Assembly: GCA_028554795.2 (NCBI GenBank)
Contig: CM068841.1
Location: 27,273,721-27,337,720 of the forward strand
DNA length: 64,000 bases
Direction of reading: 5' to 3'
DNA from: Sinohyriopsis cumingii
Lineage: Eukaryota > Mollusca > Bivalvia > Unionida > Unionidae
Shown: positions 58,617 to 64,000 of the stretch, piece by piece
Position numbering within the stretch: the first letter of the stretch is position 1
Layout: the number at the start of each line of letters is the position of its first letter
Made by a program: the position numbers and the translations under genes
Notes under the pieces: generated by a model
Seen by the model: only the letters and a program-made list of their open reading frames with translations
What the model was told of the DNA's origin: nothing
Databases searched by the model: none

Positions 58617-61600
58617 CTATTGGTCTTGGACGTTGTCCCTTTTTATATGCTGACCAATATCGATGTGACCGTACGGCAACGTAAAGTGATTGGGAAGTCT
58701 CACTCGCTTCTGGTACACGATTTGATAGATTTTTTCCAGGGGTCGACTGACGATGTGGTGAGTGGGTAAACGTACAATCTTGTTCGGTTGATAAGTGGTC
58801 ACTTTAAAGTTTCCATCCTCTCCCGATTGCAAGGCTTCTTTCAATACCCCAAAGTTGACCACTCGACTGGTACGATGATTCAGAGTCAGTCCTTTCACTT
58901 TGCACGTCGTGTGCACTTCTCCTTGTTTGTCCCGGTATTCGTAGCCGTAATTTTTGGGACCACCACTGACGAAACTTAGAATCTTGTCGTCGGGATGCTC
59001 GTCTGTCCAGGCTCCTAAACGGTCTCCTTCGATGTCAGGGTGCTGTTGAATCGGGTGATGGATGTAAATGCAACTGTCCGTGTCAAAGTACAGGACGCGT
59101 TCTTCTAACAGTTCTAAAGCTTCGTACAATTTTAAGCGAGCATGAGCTGTCACGTAAGCCGCAATGATGACATTTCCAAAAGGGTCGTCTTGTACAAAGT
59201 CCAGATCTTCTTCGTAATTGACCAAGATCAAATCCTCTCGAACGACGTCCACGTGTTTCATGTATTTGGTTTTGTCGTGAATCATCTGGAAGTAGCGGGA
59301 AGGTTCTGTCAAATATTCCGTCTTGGGTAAACACGGTCGTTGTGCCATTTTACCCCACAAGCAATTTAACATCACTTTGGCAAACGATCGCCTGCCTTCG
59401 TTTTTTTCGATGTGGTCTAAAGAGATGCCTTCTTGTGCATAGTATTTCTCTTTGAATTGTATTTGGTCTTCGGGAGTGTGACACCAGGAAGGATAGCCGC
59501 TGGCTTCTTGTTTCAGTTTCAAAAAGGCATCCACGTAGCCGGCGAAAATGCCTTTCTGAGTAGGGTCACCCTTGTGGTACTGTTGTGTCTTGGGAAAGTG
59601 GCAAATTTCGTACACTTCTAACAGTTGGTATCCCATGTCCAGAGCTTTGAACAATTCCACGCTGACCCAGGTTCCCGTCAAGGCACGTTCTTCCTGGCTG
59701 TGATGGCAAGGTTGGTCCTGGTTGCACGTTTCGGCACAAGTACGGCACAAGGGAAACATCAGTTTGCCTTGACAATGGTGAGGTAAGACGGGATGGTATA
59801 GGTTCGTGGGAGGCAAAACTTTACACTTGATCAAGCCTTCGTATTGTCGAATGTTTTTCAGGTCGATGTGTTCCGTCAACAATTGCGGGTGCCCTACGGG
59901 AAAGCGACAATATTTGCACACGTAGGGATACAGCGAACACACGTCCAAGTATTTGATTTCTTCTCCTTTCTCTTCGTCGGCTTGGTACAGCAAACAGGTG
60001 GCATTGGTCCTTCCTCCGTACAAACTATCCCTCGGGTTCAGCGGGTCCATGAACTGGTAACTTTCCACGAGGCGTTTAAACTCGGGATCGGTTTTCAAAC
60101 GGTGATCGTACTCGTGTTCCCACATTTCCACCACTTGGTATCCTTGCTGTTCTAACTTTAGGCGTCGCTGACAAGTGTCCTGGTACAAGTCTTCCATGGT
60201 TCGTTGCAAAAACTGATTTTTAGTGTCACGGTCAGGGTAACAGACGGGACATCCGTGAAATAAGCACCCGTTAAACTCGTACACGATCTTGGGGTTTTCC
60301 AAGTCCCAGCCATCTACCGAATACGTTCCGATGGTCTTTTCGCCTCCTCCGTTGCGGGCATGCTGAATCCATTTGTCTTCCTTGTCGCACAAGTAATGTA
60401 ACCAACGTAGGGCTTTGACCGAGTATTGACGCTTGACATAGTGGGTCGTTTGAGGACTGATGACAGCCACGGTGTTTTCAGGCATGAATCGTTGGCGGTA
60501 CACTAAGGAACACGCTTTGGCAATGGTGCAAGCTTCTTTCAAAGGATCGACCCCTCCGTGTTCCATGAACAGTTCTCGAAATTTTCCACAGCAACGTCGT
60601 AAAATGTCCACGTCGGAACGACAATACTTTAACATTTCTTCCTGAAAGTCGAAGGGGTCAGAGGCATGAGCCTGGTACCAAGCGTAGAAAGCTTCTCGTT
60701 GTTCGGTACGCATGTTGTCGGGGTCGTAATAGTGAGCCTCAGGTAAATGGGGTAGAACGGCATGTTGATTGGCTTCCGTATTGAAAAAGTGTGGAAAGTA
60801 CCCTTTAGCCATTTCTGTCATTCCAAACGTTTTAGGCATTCGACTCAAAGGCATGGCTAAGTAACTCATCGAATCTTTAAACTGTACTTGTCCCACTTGC
60901 ATGAAAATGATTTTGGCTCCGTTCAAAGTGACTTTAGGACGTTCGGTGCCTTGTTCCGTATAGTATCTGAGAAGAAACTGTCCATCGTATCCGGAAAAAT
61001 TGTGAGCCATCACCGTGGCATGACGATGACAATCTCCGTAACGTTCGATGTCCTCTTGGCTCCACGTCTTGTCGATGGGGTCTAAGACCCATTGGGCAAA
61101 ATCGGCTAACGTGTTTGGTCCCCGAAAGATTTTTTCACGCCCTCCGGGAATCTTGCTGCAGTGAGGGCAATGACTGAAGATAGGTTCTTGAATGCACTTC
61201 TCGCACGCTCGATGAGCCACGCAGAAATTAGGAATGTGAATGCCGGTCTCTTGCATGCATTCGAAATCGAAAAAGATGAAATTGCCTTTCTTCTTGTGAC
61301 CGTCCTCTATCTCTAGTGGGGGTTGGTATTTTTGCACGTAGCATTGGTGTTCCAAGTCCACGATGCGGTGACAAATGTGACATTTTTTTTTTCCTGAACA
61401 TACGTGTGCCTTGGTACTATTGGTACGTATGCATTGTCTACACGTTGGGCACAATCTCAAGAGTTGACAAGCACATTTCTGCTGTGAACCTTGCGTCTTC
61501 AGATGTTGTTGGTAACAGGTAGGACTGACAAACGTGCGCAAACAAGTCGAACAAGGCACTTGTCCTTCGCTCAGACAGGGTGGAGAGGCCAAACATCCTG

Positions 61601-62684
61601 AGCATTTCATTCCACAATGCTTGTGTTGCTCTCGATTGTTATAACCATAGTCACATTTCTCACAATAATAACTGTATCCCAGGAATCCAGTGATACTGGT
61701 AATGGTATCGAAATGGTCATCGTGATGATAGACATGAATGTATTTTCCGTCCTTAAAATCTTGGCCTCGAAACAACAGAGTTCCACGCATTTCTTGAGGG
61801 TGCACTTTCAAGGTGTAGCGTGGAGCTAGGGCATCTTGCAATTTTTGCATCTCAGGAATGCCACAGGGTGTGTCTTTGGACAGGCCAGCTTGTTGTAACA
61901 GGAGTTCTGCTTCATTTCGTTGTTTGGCTCGGTCGGATTGTTGAATAGTGTTCCAGGTTCTTTTCCATTCTACCGTGTCGTTCTTGTTGGCATAGGTTCG
62001 TCCCACCACGATGGCACGGGCTAAACACATCTGGTCTTGAGGGTTGTTAATTCGGACGAGACTCTTTTTGGTGTTGCGAAGGTCGTCCACCAATAACATC
62101 TTTTTGCGTCCTGTCCCTTGAGGAGGAGAGACGTGGGCCATTTTCAGTGTGGCTTTACCATCGGTGATGTCAAACTGGTCATTAGATTGTTGCACCTGTT
62201 GTATCTTGTCCATGACTTTGGAAGGGGTCAGTTCTGCGGGTCTGCTAAACTCGATCCAAACAGGGGATTTCAAACCGTCGTGATCTATGGATAGTGTCAA
62301 GCGATCGTCTTCTTTGGCTTGACATTGTCGCTTGAGTGCGGTGAGCAAAGAATCCCACATCTTGGTGATAAACCCTTCTGCTTTCTCCAAGGGTACGTCG
62401 GCCTTGAAATCTTTAAACTTCACCGTGTAGGTGTAAGCCATGGTTCTAAATTTTCTAGAGGAGCGCTTTTCCGTCTCTCGAATGGAATAGTACTTTTCAG
62501 GGTTGACTAAGGGTGGTGAACTTGGTTTAGAGGGTTCGGATTCTGGTTCACTCATGTCCTCTTCAAAATCACTGGCATGAATTTGTGCCAAGATTTCAGC
62601 CCTGGTACGAGGCGATAGATCACGTTTCTGCCTCTTACTTTCTTCTTCTTCTTCTTTCTTCTCGAATGAATAGGATCGTTTCAT
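58617..62684 (-). CDS. Protein-primed family B DNA polymerase (Polinton pPolB)
   Basis: 1355 aa, whole. An N-terminal domain of about 330 residues is followed by a Cys/His-rich region (residues about 330-450, for example CEKCDYGYNNREQHKHC). Next come exonuclease motifs IFFDFEC (about 470), NFSGYDGQFLL (about 565) and YCRSDVDIL (about 690). Polymerase motif A is LDVCSLYPYVC (about 916), motif B is KVMLNCLWGKM (about 1106), motif C is YFDTDS (about 1200), and then SGGPKNYGY. This is the DNA_pol_B_2 family that starts replication from a terminal protein. A TATA box (62731-62739) lies about 50 bases upstream of the ATG. Confidence 0.95.
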   Translation of the reverse strand: MKRSYSFEKKEEEEESKRQKRDLSPRTRAEILAQIHASDFEEDMSEPESEPSKPSSPPLVNPEKYYSIRETEKRSSRKFRTMAYTYTVKFKDFKADVPLEKAEGFITKMWDSLLTALKRQCQAKEDDRLTLSIDHDGLKSPVWIEFSRPAELTPSKVMDKIQQVQQSNDQFDITDGKATLKMAHVSPPQGTGRKKMLLVDDLRNTKKSLVRINNPQDQMCLARAIVVGRTYANKNDTVEWKRTWNTIQQSDRAKQRNEAELLLQQAGLSKDTPCGIPEMQKLQDALAPRYTLKVHPQEMRGTLLFRGQDFKDGKYIHVYHHDDHFDTITSITGFLGYSYYCEKCDYGYNNREQHKHCGMKCSGCLASPPCLSEGQVPCSTCLRTFVSPTCYQQHLKTQGSQQKCACQLLRLCPTCRQCIRTNSTKAHVCSGKKKCHICHRIVDLEHQCYVQKYQPPLEIEDGHKKKGNFIFFDFECMQETGIHIPNFCVAHRACEKCIQEPIFSHCPHCSKIPGGREKIFRGPNTLADFAQWVLDPIDKTWSQEDIERYGDCHRHATVMAHNFSGYDGQFLLRYYTEQGTERPKVTLNGAKIIFMQVGQVQFKDSMSYLAMPLSRMPKTFGMTEMAKGYFPHFFNTEANQHAVLPHLPEAHYYDPDNMRTEQREAFYAWYQAHASDPFDFQEEMLKYCRSDVDILRRCCGKFRELFMEHGGVDPLKEACTIAKACSLVYRQRFMPENTVAVISPQTTHYVKRQYSVKALRWLHYLCDKEDKWIQHARNGGGEKTIGTYSVDGWDLENPKIVYEFNGCLFHGCPVCYPDRDTKNQFLQRTMEDLYQDTCQRRLKLEQQGYQVVEMWEHEYDHRLKTDPEFKRLVESYQFMDPLNPRDSLYGGRTNATCLLYQADEEKGEEIKYLDVCSLYPYVCKYCRFPVGHPQLLTEHIDLKNIRQYEGLIKCKVLPPTNLYHPVLPHHCQGKLMFPLCRTCAETCNQDQPCHHSQEERALTGTWVSVELFKALDMGYQLLEVYEICHFPKTQQYHKGDPTQKGIFAGYVDAFLKLKQEASGYPSWCHTPEDQIQFKEKYYAQEGISLDHIEKNEGRRSFAKVMLNCLWGKMAQRPCLPKTEYLTEPSRYFQMIHDKTKYMKHVDVVREDLILVNYEEDLDFVQDDPFGNVIIAAYVTAHARLKLYEALELLEERVLYFDTDSCIYIHHPIQQHPDIEGDRLGAWTDEHPDDKILSFVSGGPKNYGYEYRDKQGEVHTTCKVKGLTLNHRTSRVVNFGVLKEALQSGEDGNFKVTTYQPNKIVRLPTHHIVSRPLEKIYQIVYQKRVRLPNHFTLPYGHIDIGQHIKRDNVQDQ

Positions 62685-62730
62685 CTTGAGTGTAAAACGT
62701 CAAATGACTCAAGTTTAAACACCATAGACT

Positions 62731-62764
62731 AATTTATAGTCTTGGCAAACTAGCGTATATAAAA
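62731..62764. promoter_or_regulatory. Divergent promoter between polB and the zinc-knuckle gene
   Basis: Minus-strand CTATAAATT (62731-62739) faces polB. Plus-strand TATATAAAA (62756-62764) faces the gene starting at 62821. The two TATA boxes are 17 bases apart, so the two genes are likely expressed together, presumably early. Confidence 0.7.
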
Positions 62765-62820
62765 AGGGTGTGTGTCTTGTCCTTTCACTATTCATTTCAC
62801 TCTCAAGCCGAGCACAACGA

Positions 62821-63316
62821 TGGAAGAGACTACCCAGATGGAACGTTTCGTCAGAGCTTTGCGAGGGGTCATTAGAAAATTCTCTTCAGACCAGCCGACG
62901 GACTACTCTCCTTCCTTTCGAGATAAAAGTCAAGATACTTGCTATATCTGTCAGAAGAAAGGGCATTGGTCTTCAGAGTGTCCAGACCGTCAAAAAAGAA
63001 AAAAAAAAAAACAGGGGCTAAAAAAGACAAAAGTCAAGATACCTGTTATTATTGTAAAGAAAAAGGACATTGGTCTCCAGATTGCCCAAAAAAGAAACAA
63101 GAGGAGTCAGAAGAAAAGAAGGATTCTTCAGAAGAAGAGAGGGATTCTTCGGAAGAAGAGAGGGATTCTTCGAAAGAAGAGAGGGATTCTTCAGAGGAAG
63201 AAGAGGAAGAAAGAAGACAATTCTATTTAAAAGAGGCAAAGAAACAGGAGAAGAAAAGAAGAAGGGAAGAAAATGAGAAAAAAACGGTGAAGAAATTCAA
63301 AAAACAGAGAGGCTAA
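62821..63316 (+). pseudogene. Zinc-knuckle protein gene with acidic repeats, copy A (about one break)
   Basis: It starts MEETTQMERFVRALRGVIRK. Two CCHC knuckles are visible (CYICQKKGHWSSEC and CYYCKEKGHWSPDC, both C-x2-C-x4-H-x4-C), followed by several RDSSEEE-type acidic repeats and a K/E-rich tail. The knuckles indicate binding to single-stranded nucleic acid. Such a gene is not part of the usual Polinton core set that I know. It lies divergent to polB, suggesting an early function. Spread over two frames, so about one break. Confidence 0.65.
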
Positions 63317-63564
63317 ATAATGAGAAAGAAGAAGTGTACGAACTTTTTAAAGTGTTCTGTGGTGAATTGTGAATTGGATTGTAAAAAAATGGATAAAAGA
63401 ATACATGAATGATATAAGGTAAGTGTCTTTGAGCTTTGATTTTAAAATAAGAAGCTACACTCAAGCACTCATACACAGACACGTACTATAAGGGTAAAAT
63501 GGGTGGGGTTTATTTTTGAGTTATTGGCAAATTGAAATTGTATTTCTTTTCGAGAAATGTGGGT

Positions 63565-63580
63565 GGCCCTGAAAAGGGCC
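63565..63580 (-). terminator. Histone-type 3' stem-loop of the right-end Q-rich gene, copy A
   Basis: Minus strand GGCCCT-TTTC-AGGGCC with upstream AAAAAA and downstream ACCCACATTT and CTCGAAAAGAAAT. This is an essentially perfect match to the animal histone mRNA 3' consensus. It lies 27 bases past the stop of the gene at 63608. Confidence 0.9.
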
Positions 63581-63607
63581 TTTTTTCTTTATGGTGTAGA
63601 AGTGAGT

Positions 63608-64000
63608 TTAACCAATCAACTTTAACTGCCTTAAGCCTTTGCCACGGCCAAGGCCTACTTCTGATGATTGGGTTGAAATCACTAAGGGTGGTAGGACAGG
63701 CTTAGTCACAGGGTTGGCGTGTTTAGCTCGGGAAGGTCGTATTCTCTTCGGTCGTGATAAAGAAGTCTGATACATTTGTTTCAGACTTCTTAACTCCGCT
63801 AAAATGTCCAACAGTACCGTAGCCGTTTGATTTTCACCCTCTTGTTTCTTTGCTGCTACTTCTTCTTGCTGTTGTTGCTGTTGTTTTTTTCTTACCTCTT
63901 CTTGTTGCTGTTGCTGTTGCTGTAGGAGAAAAGCTTGTTCCGCTTCCTTTTGTCGTTGCATAAATTTCTCCAATTCTTCTTTCTGTCTCTGTCTAAAATT
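63608..64000 (-). CDS. Q/E-rich coiled-coil accessory protein (5' end beyond window)
   Basis: 130 codons are visible and the frame stays open to the window edge. It has a Q/E/K-rich helix with poly-Q runs, and then ATVLLDILAELRSLKQMYQT, a basic RPKRIRPSRAK and the end GLGRGKGLRQLKLIG. Homologous to 30324-30967 in copy B. Likely an oligomeric coiled-coil protein. Function unknown. Confidence 0.65.
   Translation of the reverse strand, partial: NFRQRQKEELEKFMQRQKEAEQAFLLQQQQQQQEEVRKKQQQQQQEEVAAKKQEGENQTATVLLDILAELRSLKQMYQTSLSRPKRIRPSRAKHANPVTKPVLPPLVISTQSSEVGLGRGKGLRQLKLIG

Noticed and set aside
62821-63316. Zinc-knuckle gene as evidence for an inserted retrovirus or LTR element
   Set aside because: No reverse transcriptase, protease or LTR is nearby, and the gene is kept in the same place in copies A and B, so it belongs to the Polinton.

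Overview
The window looks like AT-rich nuclear DNA of an animal, most likely a marine invertebrate and perhaps a mollusc (an impression, not proof). The grounds are an exon that looks like the first coding exon of the host gene ABCF2, tRNA-derived SINEs, an I/Jockey-type LINE, long (TA)n arrays, and three related Polinton/Maverick (adintovirus-type) elements. About 60% of the window is mobile-element DNA. No bacterial genes, rRNA genes or CRISPR arrays were seen.

Layout. 1-7.3 kb: host DNA with the ABCF2-like exon (minus strand) and three tRNA-headed SINEs. 7.36-31.4 kb: Polinton copy B, old and heavily broken, with a 5'-truncated LINE (about 9.6-15.6 kb) apparently nested in its left part. 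31.4-40.8 kb: host-like spacer with a 561-bp tandem duplication, a small Ty3/gypsy fossil and a THAP-like fragment. 40.8-44.5 kb: Polinton copy C, a plus-strand fragment ending at a (TA)n(GA)n array. 44.7-47.8 kb: spacer. 47.8-64 kb: Polinton copy A, nearly whole and probably young, running off the right edge.

Gene order in the Polintons, read along the coding strand: polB, a variable accessory island, packaging ATPase, SPKK-rich core-like protein, a conserved 128-aa protein, a 215-aa protein, chromodomain integrase, a two-TM membrane protein, penton-type minor capsid protein, a pX-like basic protein, major capsid protein, then small charged accessory genes near the end. A zinc-knuckle gene is divergent from polB and shares its promoter region. 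Polymerase and integrase would copy and insert the element. The ATPase and the capsid and core proteins would package it.

Two things stand out. First, seven small accessory gene units at the ends of copies A and B each end in a 16-base stem-loop matching the replication-dependent histone mRNA 3' stem-loop, followed by ACCCA-like and purine-rich HDE-like sequence. In copies A and B the units also share promoter parts. This suggests that a capsid-bearing element uses the cell's S-phase histone 3'-end machinery for part of its gene set. Second, copies B and C carry a BIR (inhibitor-of-apoptosis) gene next to polB that copy A lacks, inside an island whose content differs in all three copies.
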